Shown here in pieces: positions 9,510 to 16,981 of a DNA stretch of 49,727 nt (the stretch's first letter is position 1; the number at the start of each line of letters is the position of its first letter). Source of the DNA: Sediminibacterium sp. (GTDB lineage: Bacteria > Bacteroidota > Bacteroidia > Chitinophagales > Chitinophagaceae); the NCBI GenBank assembly GCA_030726065.1, contig JANREK010000045.1:90240-139966 (forward strand). The letters run 5' to 3'. Made by a program: the position numbers and the translations under genes. Under the pieces are notes generated by a model. The model was not told the origin of the DNA, searched no databases, and was given only the letters and a program-made list of their open reading frames with translations.

Positions 9510-10409
9510 ATGAAAAAACTTTACGTATTAAAACAGGGTACTTTTTGTTTGCTTTTTATATTATTGACTATGGTAGGTTATAGTCAATCTTCAAAAATTA
9601 AAACAAATAAAAAACCATTGGTGGTATTTGTTGCTGGCGATCATGAATATGGCGGAGAGTCAACCCTACCCATCATTGCAGCAGAGCTAGAAAAAAATTA
9701 TGGTTTCAGAACAAAAATATTAAAGTCATTTCCTGATCAAAACGCGGAAGAAAATATTCCAGGATTGGAGGCACTTAAGGAAGCTGACGTTGCTGTTTTT
9801 TTTCTTCGTTGGCGCAGGCTTCCAGCAGATCAAATGCAACATATTGAAGATTATTTAAAAACAGGTAAGCCACTGGTTGGATTTAGAACAACGACACATG
9901 CTTTTAATTATCCTAAAGGGCATCCATTACAAAAGTGGAACGCCTTTGGCGAAATTGCGTTTAATTCACCTCCGGGCTGGGGCGGTGTTGCAAAACATAC
10001 GCACTATGGCCATGAATCATCTACCGATGTAAATATTATTAAGAGCGAAGCCAACAATGAATTGTTAACGGGTGTTGGTGATAATTTTCATGTAAGATCA
10101 TGGCTGTATCAAGTATTACCTAGCTATCCTGTTAAAGGATCTGTATTATTAATGAATGGACACTCCATTAACCCTGCTGATAAAAAGGCATATGATAATC
10201 CAGTAACCTGGACGGGTACTAACAGTTATGGCGCAAAATTTTTCTTTACTACGATGGGACATCCTGAAGATTTTGATCAAGAGCCATTCCAACATTTGGT
10301 GATTAATGCAATGCATTGGATTGCTGGAAAAAAGATTCCTAAAAATTGGGCTGGAAAAATAAATATTAATGTTCCTTATCGTGGTATTGTATCTTCTACC
10401 ATAAAATAA
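9510..10409 (+). CDS. Secreted ThuA-domain protein
   Basis: The 299-residue protein has a signal peptide (positively charged start, hydrophobic core to about residue 25, possible cleavage near GYSQS) followed by a ThuA-like fold with a class I glutamine amidotransferase-like core. Typical motifs are FVAGDHEYGGE near residue 41, VFFLRWRRLP near 95, GFRTTTHAF near 126 and THYGHESS near 166. ThuA proteins take part in trehalose and sucrose use through 3-keto intermediates in rhizobia, and they recur beside Gfo/Idh and DUF1080 genes. It follows the fusion dehydrogenase by 38 bases and precedes the epimerase by 9. The reaction it carries out is uncertain. Confidence 0.85.
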   Translation: MKKLYVLKQGTFCLLFILLTMVGYSQSSKIKTNKKPLVVFVAGDHEYGGESTLPIIAAELEKNYGFRTKILKSFPDQNAEENIPGLEALKEADVAVFFLRWRRLPADQMQHIEDYLKTGKPLVGFRTTTHAFNYPKGHPLQKWNAFGEIAFNSPPGWGGVAKHTHYGHESSTDVNIIKSEANNELLTGVGDNFHVRSWLYQVLPSYPVKGSVLLMNGHSINPADKKAYDNPVTWTGTNSYGAKFFFTTMGHPEDFDQEPFQHLVINAMHWIAGKKIPKNWAGKININVPYRGIVSSTIK

Positions 10410-10418
10410 AAGTATAGC

Positions 10419-11267
10419 ATGAATAAAGTTGGTTTTAATACGCTAGCATGGTCTGCTTCGGTTTCAGACGATTTGTTTCCAATCCTGGGTCGGTTAAAAA
10501 AAATTGGTTACGATGGTGTTGAGTGTTTGGTGGGGTCGCCTGACGAAAAAGCATATAGTCGCCTTGGTGCATATGCAAAAAATATTGGACTTGAAACCGT
10601 GAGCGTTTTTGTGGTAGGCTCAGCTGAGAATCCAGTGGATCCATCACCCGCTGTGCGCGCAAAGGCTCTTGACAGAATCAAATGGGGTATTGACCGCGCG
10701 CATGACATGAACGCAAAAATATTATGTGGTCCATTTCATTCCGCCCATGGCGTTTTTACCAAACAACCGCCCCAACAAATTGAATATGCATTATGTGCCG
10801 AAGTTTTGCACGCAGCAGGTGAACACGCAAAGCAAGCGGGTATTACATTAGCGGTGGAGGCGCTCAATCGCTTTGAATGTTATTTGTGTAATACCATGGA
10901 TCAATTAAAAACATTAGTTGCATTAGCGGATCATCCAAATGTGCAAGCCATGTATGATACACACCACGCAAATATAGAAGAGAAAAAAAATGGCGTAGCC
11001 TTACAAACTATTGGCCCGGTTTTATCACATGTACATATTAGTGAAAACGATCGGGGCACGCCCGGTGATGGTCATGTACAATGGGAGGATATTTTTTCAA
11101 CATTAAAATCTATTCAATATAAAGGCTGGTTTACCATTGAAGCTTTTTCGCGCAATGATCCAGACTTTGCGAATGCCATTAACGTATGGCGTGAATATTC
11201 ATCTCCTTGGGATATTGCTGAAAAAGGATTAGCATTTATTAAAAAACATTTAAACCAAACCATATGA
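10419..11267 (+). CDS. Sugar 3-epimerase of the D-tagatose/D-allulose 3-epimerase family
   Basis: This is a 282-residue xylose-isomerase-like TIM barrel. The four metal ligands known from D-tagatose and D-allulose 3-epimerases are present at the family spacing: Glu147 (VEALNRFECYLCNT), Asp180 (YDTHHANIEE), His206 (HVHISENDRG) and Glu241 (FTIEAF), that is 33, 26 and 35 residues apart. The family epimerises C3 of free ketoses in the cytoplasm with Mn or Co. Related proteins in keto-glycoside clusters may act on 3-keto sugars instead. The stop codon overlaps the start of the next TIM-barrel gene by 4 bases (ATGA), so the two are probably made together. Confidence 0.85.
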   Translation: MNKVGFNTLAWSASVSDDLFPILGRLKKIGYDGVECLVGSPDEKAYSRLGAYAKNIGLETVSVFVVGSAENPVDPSPAVRAKALDRIKWGIDRAHDMNAKILCGPFHSAHGVFTKQPPQQIEYALCAEVLHAAGEHAKQAGITLAVEALNRFECYLCNTMDQLKTLVALADHPNVQAMYDTHHANIEEKKNGVALQTIGPVLSHVHISENDRGTPGDGHVQWEDIFSTLKSIQYKGWFTIEAFSRNDPDFANAINVWREYSSPWDIAEKGLAFIKKHLNQTI

Positions 11268-12298
11268 AAAACAATTATCCAAAATTACACAACGCAACAT
11301 GGCCGGGTATTGTAGGCAAGGGCCCTGATTCTGAACCACCCATTAGTTTAGATACGCTATTGGACTTAACCGTGAACGCTGAAGTAGACGGCGTAAAATT
11401 TGATGGTATTGACCTTGGACTTTTTGAACCACATTTTAATATTGATGAATCAGATGATGGCATTAAAAGATTTGCAGAAAAAGTTTCCAAATTAAATTTA
11501 AATGTAGGAAGCTTAGTAGCGCCTATCTGGGGTGGGCCAGCGATGGGATCCAAAGAAGATCGCGCAGTTTTTGTAGACATGGTAAAAAGATCATGTCGTT
11601 TTGGTCAAAAATTAAAAGAGTATGGTGTAAGGCCAAGTGGTATTATAAGAATTGATTCAGCGAGCAAGCCAGAAGCCTGGAGCGCAGATCCAGTGAACAA
11701 CACAAAATTAATTGCAGCTACGTTTAGAGAAGCTTGTGATGTGGCCGCAGACTTTGGAGAGAAATTAGCAGCAGAAGGAGAAATTTGTTGGGGTGGCATG
11801 CATAGCTGGACCGCAATGATTGAAACTTTAGAAACAGTAGATCGTCCAAATATTGGATTCCAAGCGGATATGGCGCATACGCTTTTATATTTATTAGGAT
11901 ACAATAGTCCACAGGATCGCATTTTACCAGAAAATTTTGATTGGAATGATCAAGCAACTTTAGATGCTGGATTAAAAAAATTAACGGCAGCGTTACGCCC
12001 TTGGACACTTGATTTTCATGTTGCACAAAACGACGGAACCGTTCATGGCACTGGTGCGCACGATAAAACAGGTCGTCACTGTCAAGCCCTTGATCCGAAT
12101 GGTAAATTAGATATTGCAAAGCATGCAGGATTTTGGTTACGCAATGTGGATGGTGCATTAACAAAAGCGTTTAAACATATTTGTTGGGATGGTTGTATGT
12201 TCCCGAATGAAGTAATGACCAAACAACAAACATGGAATGATATATTAGCATCAATGATTAAAGTGCGCGACCAACATGGTTGGTATGAAGCAGAATAA
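11264..12298 (+). CDS. Sugar phosphate isomerase/epimerase family TIM-barrel protein
   Basis: The 344-residue protein is a second xylose-isomerase-like TIM barrel, unlike its neighbour in sequence. Candidate metal-binding residues sit in GEICWGGMHSW near residue 172, FQADMAHTLLY near 199, and DFHVAQNDGTVHGTGAHD near 249, with a conserved GRHCQALDPNG loop. No signal peptide is present. Members of this group cluster with Gfo/Idh dehydrogenases and DUF1080 proteins, where isomerase-fold proteins act on keto-sugars or keto-glycosides. The overlap with the preceding epimerase gene suggests a pair of consecutive steps or a complex. Fold assignment is firm; the reaction is inferred. Confidence 0.75.
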   Translation: MKNNYPKLHNATWPGIVGKGPDSEPPISLDTLLDLTVNAEVDGVKFDGIDLGLFEPHFNIDESDDGIKRFAEKVSKLNLNVGSLVAPIWGGPAMGSKEDRAVFVDMVKRSCRFGQKLKEYGVRPSGIIRIDSASKPEAWSADPVNNTKLIAATFREACDVAADFGEKLAAEGEICWGGMHSWTAMIETLETVDRPNIGFQADMAHTLLYLLGYNSPQDRILPENFDWNDQATLDAGLKKLTAALRPWTLDFHVAQNDGTVHGTGAHDKTGRHCQALDPNGKLDIAKHAGFWLRNVDGALTKAFKHICWDGCMFPNEVMTKQQTWNDILASMIKVRDQHGWYEAE

Positions 12299-12331
12299 TA
12301 TTTACAACACACTATTTTAATTATTAAAAAT

Positions 12332-13483
12332 ATGGCAACTAAAAAAACATTAAATATTGGATTAATCGGCGGCGGATTTATGGGACGCACGCACTCAAAC
12401 GGATATCGTCGTGTGCCTAACTTTTTCCCAGAGCTTGAATATACACCTGTGTTAAAAGCAGTTTGTTTTCGTAATGAAACAAAAGCAAAAGCATTTGCTG
12501 AACAATGGGGCTATGAAAGTTTTGAAACTGATTGGAGAAAAATTATCGCGCGCGCAGATATTGATGCAGTAGATATTTGTACACCCAATGATACACATGC
12601 TGAAATTGCAATCGCTGCCGCAGCTGCAGGAAAAATGATATTATGTGAAAAACCATTAGCGCGCGATTTAGCAGAATCACAATTAATGGTGGACGCCATT
12701 GAAAAAGCAGGCGTAAAAAATACCGTATGGTATAACTATCGTCGTTTACCAGCAGTTACTTTAGCAAAACAAATTATTGACTCAGGTAAGCTGGGAAAAA
12801 TATATCATTACCGCGCCAACTTTTTACAGGACTGGACCATCAATGAAGCGCTACCGCAGGGTGGTGAAGGATTGTGGCGCATGGACGCGGCTGTAGCGGG
12901 TTCGGGCGTATTGGGTGATTTACTTTCACATTGTATTGATACTGCAATGTGGTTGAACGGAGGTATTAAAGATGTATCTGCAATGACCGAAACTTTTGTA
13001 AAGCAACGTATGCATCAATTAACAGGAAAAGTAGAAGATGTAAAAATTGACGATGCATGTTCTTTCTTGTGTCATTTTAATAATGGTTCATTGGGTTTAT
13101 TTGAATCTACCAGATATGCACGTGGACATAAAGCATTATATACTTTTGAAATTAATGGTGCGAATGCATCTATTCGTTGGGACTTACACGATTTAAATAG
13201 ATTAGAGTTTTATGATAACACCGATGAATCTAAATTAAAAGGTTGGAGAACTATACATATCACCGATGGTGATCATCCTTATATGGACAAGTGGTGGGTT
13301 CCAGGGTTGAGTATTGGGTATGAACATTCTTTTGTACATCAAGCCGCTGATTTTTTAAGAAGCATTGAAACGGGCGAATCATGTTCTCCTACTTTTAAAG
13401 AAGCTTTGGATACGCAAAAAGTTTGTGATGCAGTTTCGCAATCTGCAGCTACGCGTAGTTGGAAGGATTGTGGCGTTAAATAA
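12332..13483 (+). CDS. Gfo/Idh/MocA family NAD(P)-dependent oxidoreductase
   Basis: The 383-residue protein has the N-terminal Rossmann domain with dinucleotide motif [16 protein letters not shown] (residues about 9-24), the CEKPLARD signature near residue 108 including the catalytic Lys, and the C-terminal alpha/beta domain that binds substrate. No signal sequence is seen, so it is cytoplasmic. In this family the hydroxyl at C3 or another position of sugars, inositols and glycosides is oxidised or the ketone is reduced. Beside DUF1080 and ThuA genes, the usual proposal is interconversion of a sugar with its 3-keto form. It ends 29 bases before the DUF1080 gene. Confidence 0.85.
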   Translation: MATKKTLNIGLIGGGFMGRTHSNGYRRVPNFFPELEYTPVLKAVCFRNETKAKAFAEQWGYESFETDWRKIIARADIDAVDICTPNDTHAEIAIAAAAAGKMILCEKPLARDLAESQLMVDAIEKAGVKNTVWYNYRRLPAVTLAKQIIDSGKLGKIYHYRANFLQDWTINEALPQGGEGLWRMDAAVAGSGVLGDLLSHCIDTAMWLNGGIKDVSAMTETFVKQRMHQLTGKVEDVKIDDACSFLCHFNNGSLGLFESTRYARGHKALYTFEINGANASIRWDLHDLNRLEFYDNTDESKLKGWRTIHITDGDHPYMDKWWVPGLSIGYEHSFVHQAADFLRSIETGESCSPTFKEALDTQKVCDAVSQSAATRSWKDCGVK

Positions 13484-13512
13484 AATGGCAGATAAAAATT
13501 AATTTAATTTAA

Positions 13513-14220
13513 ATGAATCAAAAAAACACTTTCCGAATTGTAATCGCCATTTGTTTGTTGGGTTATACAGTTACAACGAATGCACAACAAATGAAGGACG
13601 GCTTTGTTAAAATATTTAATGGCAAGTCCATGGCAGGTTGGGAAGCCGATACCACTTTTTGGAAAGTGAAGGACAATAGTTTTGTTGGAGAGGTAACACC
13701 ACAAACGCCCATTAAAACAAATACCTTTTTAATATACCGTGAAAGCTTGCCTGCCGATTTTGAATTAAAAGCAAAGTATCGCATAAGCGCGGAAGGCAAT
13801 AGTGGGATTAATTATAGAAGCGAGGAGCTTCCTACAATTAAATATGCATTAAAAGGATATCAAGCAGATATCGATGGTGGTAATGTTTACACCGGACAAA
13901 ACTATGAGGAGCGCGGTCGTGGCTTTTTAGCAAAGCGCGGTGAAATAGCTGTTTTAAAAACCGATGTTAAACCTACTATCACAGGCTCGGTTGGAAATGC
14001 AGACTCATTAAAAGCTAAAATTAAATCCAACGACTGGAATGATATCCATATTATCGTAAGGGGCAACCACATGCAACACTATATTAATGGGGTATTAATG
14101 AGTGAGGTTACAGACGAGGATCCTGAAAAGCGCAAAATGAGCGGTTTATTGGGTTTTCAAGTGCATGTATCCAAAACCATGAAAGTGGAATACCGTAAAG
14201 TGTTTTTAAAGGAGCTTTAA
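13513..14220 (+). CDS. Secreted DUF1080 protein (3-keto-disaccharide hydrolase family)
   Basis: The 235-residue protein has a Sec signal peptide (hydrophobic core about residues 8-20, likely cut after TNAQ) and one DUF1080 domain of the concanavalin-like lectin/glucanase fold. Family landmarks are FVKIFNGKSMAGWE near residue 32, NSGINYRSE near 97, GYQADIDGG near 116 and the final VEYRKVFLKEL. Members are now assigned as hydrolases of 3-keto-glycosides, acting on glycosides first oxidised at C3. Export places it with the two haem proteins and the ThuA protein rather than with the cytoplasmic epimerases. It is the last gene of the cluster; recA follows after its own promoter. Confidence 0.85.
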   Translation: MNQKNTFRIVIAICLLGYTVTTNAQQMKDGFVKIFNGKSMAGWEADTTFWKVKDNSFVGEVTPQTPIKTNTFLIYRESLPADFELKAKYRISAEGNSGINYRSEELPTIKYALKGYQADIDGGNVYTGQNYEERGRGFLAKRGEIAVLKTDVKPTITGSVGNADSLKAKIKSNDWNDIHIIVRGNHMQHYINGVLMSEVTDEDPEKRKMSGLLGFQVHVSKTMKVEYRKVFLKEL

Positions 14221-14235
14221 TAGCCAAGGGGCAAT

Positions 14236-14271
14236 CAAAACGTATAATTTTTTCCAAATTATTGGGTTTTG
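14236..14271 (+). terminator. Possible weak terminator after the sugar cluster
   Basis: CAAAAC at 14236-14241 pairs with GTTTTG at 14266-14271. Inside them ATAATTT pairs with AAATTAT around a short T-rich loop. The stem is AT-rich and no clear T-run follows, so termination would be inefficient. Confidence 0.3.
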
Positions 14272-14344
14272 CTAACTATTTATTTCCATAATAGTTAAAA
14301 ATAAATCAATGATAATCAATTAATTATTTCTTAATTAGCAAAAA

Positions 14345-14382
14345 ACTAATCAAATTAGTAAAAAAATACTAAATATTTTAGT
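14345..14382. promoter_or_regulatory. Two matching 15-bp palindromes in the recA promoter region
   Basis: ACTAAT-caa-ATTAGT lies at 14345-14359 and ACTAAA-tat-TTTAGT at 14368-14382, with centres 23 bp apart. Each is a perfect 6-3-6 inverted repeat and the half-sites share ACTAA. The second copy covers the expected -33 region, which is where a repressor would sit. A further inverted repeat, TAACTATT-N9-AATAGTTA, lies upstream at 14273-14297. The protein bound is unknown. Confidence 0.5.
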
Positions 14383-14400
14383 TTATTAACACTTTATCCC

Positions 14401-14408
14401 TATCTTTA
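14401..14408 (+). promoter_or_regulatory. Probable -7 element of recA
   Basis: TATCTTTA differs from TAnnTTTG only in the last base. It lies 34 bases before the recA ATG, and a weak -33 candidate, TTTAG, lies at 14377-14381 with a spacer of 19. Confidence 0.5.
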
Positions 14409-14442
14409 CAAAAATATTAAAGAAAACATAAAACGATTAACC

Positions 14443-15462
14443 ATGAGTAACCCAAATGTAGAAAAATTAAAAGCCTTAAAATTAACAATCGATAAAATTG
14501 ATAAGGATTACGGCAAAGGAAGCGTGATGATGATGAATGAGCGCAGCCAAGAACCTCAGGAAGTAATTTCAACAGGTTCCATTGGTTTGGATACAGCCTT
14601 GGGTATTGGTGGATTACCAAAAGGAAGAATCGTAGAAATATACGGACCAGAATCTTCAGGTAAAACAACCGTTGCAATTCATGTAATTGCAGAAGCACAA
14701 AAAAAGGGAGGAATGTGTGCAATTATAGATGCAGAACATGCATTTGATAGTGCCTATGCAAAAAGAATAGGCGTGGATGTAGATAATTTATTAGTCTCCC
14801 AACCTGATTATGGTGAGCAAGCTTTAGAAATTGCAGATCGCTTAATATTATCAGGAGCGATTGATGTATTAGTAATAGATTCTGTTGCAGCACTTGTTCC
14901 AAAAAGTGAATTAGAAGGTGAGATGGGTGACTCGAAAATGGGGCTACACGCGCGTTTGATGAGTCAGGCATTAAGAAAATTAACAGCGACTATTAATAAA
15001 ACAAACACGATTTGTATTTTCATTAATCAGCTTCGTGAAAAAATTGGTATTGTTTTTGGTAACCCAGAAACGACTACTGGTGGTAATGCTTTAAAATTTT
15101 ATGCTTCAGTTCGTTTGGATATAAGAAGAATGGCACAAATTAAAGATGGTGATGAAGCCATCGGAAATAGAGTAAAAGTAAAAGTGGTTAAAAACAAGGT
15201 GGCGCCTCCTTTTAGAGCTGCTGAGTTTGAAATTATTTTTGGAGAAGGAATTAGCAAGATTGGAGAAATTATTGATATGGGCGTTGAATTAGAGATCATA
15301 CAAAAATCAGGAAGCTGGTTTAGTTATGATGCCAACAAACTAGGACAGGGCCGTGATTCAGTAAAAACAATATTACACGACAATCCAGAAATGGCCAATG
15401 AAATTGAAGCTAAGATTAGGGCTAAAATAGCCGCTAATGTTGAGGCCGCCGCTTCAAAGTAG
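14443..15462 (+). CDS. recA: Recombinase A
   Basis: The 339-residue protein is full-length RecA, the ATP-dependent strand-exchange protein of homologous recombination. The Walker A motif GPESSGKT is at residues 68-75; Walker B ([10 protein letters not shown]), the L1/L2 DNA-binding loops ([24 protein letters not shown]) and the INQLREKIG segment are intact. The C-terminus is short and lacks the long acidic tail of the E. coli protein. Upstream lie a -7 element and two matching palindromes. A strong hairpin terminator follows the stop codon. It is expected to be transcribed alone. Confidence 0.98.
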   Translation: MSNPNVEKLKALKLTIDKIDKDYGKGSVMMMNERSQEPQEVISTGSIGLDTALGIGGLPKGRIVEIYGPESSGKTTVAIHVIAEAQKKGGMCAIIDAEHAFDSAYAKRIGVDVDNLLVSQPDYGEQALEIADRLILSGAIDVLVIDSVAALVPKSELEGEMGDSKMGLHARLMSQALRKLTATINKTNTICIFINQLREKIGIVFGNPETTTGGNALKFYASVRLDIRRMAQIKDGDEAIGNRVKVKVVKNKVAPPFRAAEFEIIFGEGISKIGEIIDMGVELEIIQKSGSWFSYDANKLGQGRDSVKTILHDNPEMANEIEAKIRAKIAANVEAAASK

Positions 15463-15497
15463 TCAAGAGTTTTTGTTTTTAGTTAGTTAGTAAGTAC

Positions 15498-15527
15498 AAC
15501 CGCATCATTTATGGTGCGGTTTTTTTT
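15498..15527 (+). terminator. Rho-independent terminator of recA
   Basis: AACCGCATCAT pairs with ATGGTGCGGTT (one G-T pair) around a tiny loop and is followed by a run of eight T. The 3' arm contains the ATG of the next gene. Confidence 0.85.
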
Positions 15528-16452
15528 ATATTTATACAAACTTTACTCCTTGGTTTACCTGCTTAAATTATTGATACGCGCTGCTTTGTTTATTTTTTGT
15601 AAAAAAATTTACATTAAAAACAAATCGTTAGTAAACACCAAGGGGCCATTACTAATCATTGCAAATCATCCCAATTCTTTTTTAGATGCTGTAATCATTG
15701 GCGCACAGTATAGCAGAAGAGTTTATTTTTTAGCTAGAGGAGACGTATTTACTAAAAAGCATCATCGCTATTTATTGGGATTATTAAATATGATTCCTGT
15801 TTATAGATTGCGGGAGGGCAGAGAATTTTTGAATCTAAATGAGTATGCCTTTGTGGCTTCAAAAAACTTATTAGCCAAAGGCGAAGCAGTATTAATTTTT
15901 ATTGAAGGTATTTGTTTAAACACCAACGAACTCCAGCCTTTTAAAAAGGGTACAACTCGTATTTTACAAGGTACCCAGGAATTAGGGGTATTTCCAAGTA
16001 TCCATGTGGTAGGTATAGGGTATGATAATTTCCGTGGCGTAGGTAAGTATGTAAATGTGGTGTATAATGATTTTCCATACACTAAAACAATCATCACCGC
16101 CAAGGATCGTGTTGAATTTAATAGTGCGGTTTTTGCATTACTCAATAAAAATATTATAACCCCCGTCGTACCAACTGCTAATAATTCTATGGCGCGCAAA
16201 TTAAGATTTGCTTTTGCGCGCGCCATTTATTACCTACAAGCACCTTATTATTTTCCATTACGTCATTTTGTAGCGCGCGTAACAAAAAATACAGTTTTTT
16301 ATGATTCAGTATTGTTTGCTTTTTTACTTTTTACCTATCCCCTTTTTTTACTAATTATTTTTTTATTACTTTATCAACTATCAATACCCCTTCCAATTAT
16401 ATTAATTACCTTGGTCGCTATCCCACTTGTTAGTAAATTTGCAAGTAAGTAG
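15511..16452 (+). CDS. PlsC-like glycerolipid acyltransferase, HX5D subtype
   Basis: The 313-residue protein carries acyltransferase block I as ANHPNSFLDA near residue 51. Here His and Asp are five residues apart, as in yeast Gat1/Gat2-type glycerol-3-phosphate acyltransferases, not four as in classical PlsC. Block III is seen as LIFIEGICLN, followed by KKGTTRI. Hydrophobic segments at the N-terminus and at about residues 265-310 indicate membrane attachment. The expected role is acylation of a glycerol phosphate in phospholipid synthesis. The ATG at 15511 lies inside the recA terminator hairpin; GTG at 15514 or TTG at 15550 are alternatives, but the conserved-looking N-terminal helix favours 15511. 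Confidence 0.75.
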   Translation: MVRFFLYLYKLYSLVYLLKLLIRAALFIFCKKIYIKNKSLVNTKGPLLIIANHPNSFLDAVIIGAQYSRRVYFLARGDVFTKKHHRYLLGLLNMIPVYRLREGREFLNLNEYAFVASKNLLAKGEAVLIFIEGICLNTNELQPFKKGTTRILQGTQELGVFPSIHVVGIGYDNFRGVGKYVNVVYNDFPYTKTIITAKDRVEFNSAVFALLNKNIITPVVPTANNSMARKLRFAFARAIYYLQAPYYFPLRHFVARVTKNTVFYDSVLFAFLLFTYPLFLLIIFLLLYQLSIPLPIILITLVAIPLVSKFASK

Positions 16453-16472
16453 TAACCCCATAAATAATAATC

Positions 16473-16937
16473 ATGCAACAACATATGCGTCGTTTTGAAA
16501 AAGAAAAGAAAATTGCACTAATAGCGCATGATAATAAAAAAAAAGACTTAATAGAGTGGGCTACATACAATAAAAAAGCTTTAGCAAAACACAAGCTAGT
16601 TGCCACCGGAACCACAGGTAAATTAATTGAGGAAGCGCTGCATCGAAAAATAACAAAAGTTTTAAGCGGTCCATTGGGTGGGGATCAACAAATAGGTGCA
16701 ATGATTGCTTCGGGCGATATTGATATGGTATTTTTCTTTTTTGACCCCATGGAGGCACAGCCACATGATAGTGATGTAAAGGCATTGTTAAGATTGGTAG
16801 TGGCCTGGAACCTACCCATGGCTTGCGATCGCACTACGGCTGATTTTTTAATCACTTCAAAATTTATGCAAGAAGTATACGAATATAAACTTCCCGACTA
16901 TACCCATTATTTATCAAGAAGTATAGAAAAGCCGTAA
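16473..16937 (+). CDS. mgsA: Methylglyoxal synthase
   Basis: The 154-residue protein converts dihydroxyacetone phosphate to methylglyoxal and phosphate, a bypass that relieves sugar-phosphate stress. The phosphate-binding segment ATGTTG, the catalytic-Asp motif GPLGGDQQIGA, the FFFDPMEAQPHDSDV segment and the CDRTTADFL motif are all present. Length matches the family. A second in-frame ATG four codons downstream (MRRFEKEKKIALIAHD) is an equally good start. It lies 20 bases after the acyltransferase and 44 before the M28 peptidase. Confidence 0.95.
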   Translation: MQQHMRRFEKEKKIALIAHDNKKKDLIEWATYNKKALAKHKLVATGTTGKLIEEALHRKITKVLSGPLGGDQQIGAMIASGDIDMVFFFFDPMEAQPHDSDVKALLRLVVAWNLPMACDRTTADFLITSKFMQEVYEYKLPDYTHYLSRSIEKP

Positions 16938-16981
16938 ACACTAAAAAGGCATTTTATTAAATAAAATTTCAAATTATTACT

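Noticed and set aside
11605..12164. Long minus-strand open frames (105 and 146 codons) opposite the second TIM-barrel gene
   Set aside because: They lie wholly inside a well-supported gene on the other strand and have no recognisable domain.
15801..16226. 141-codon minus-strand frame inside the acyltransferase gene
   Set aside because: Antisense of a gene with clear family motifs; its own product shows none.
6259..16958. Similar sequence AAGGCATTTTATT after the stops at 6258 and 16937
   Set aside because: Only about 13 bases with AT-rich flanks; two copies can arise by chance and no repeat family is evident.
16951..16967. Inverted repeat ATTTTATT-A-AATAAAAT before the M28 peptidase gene
   Set aside because: Pure A/T except for no G or C in the arms; likely chance in this composition, and it makes a weak hairpin.
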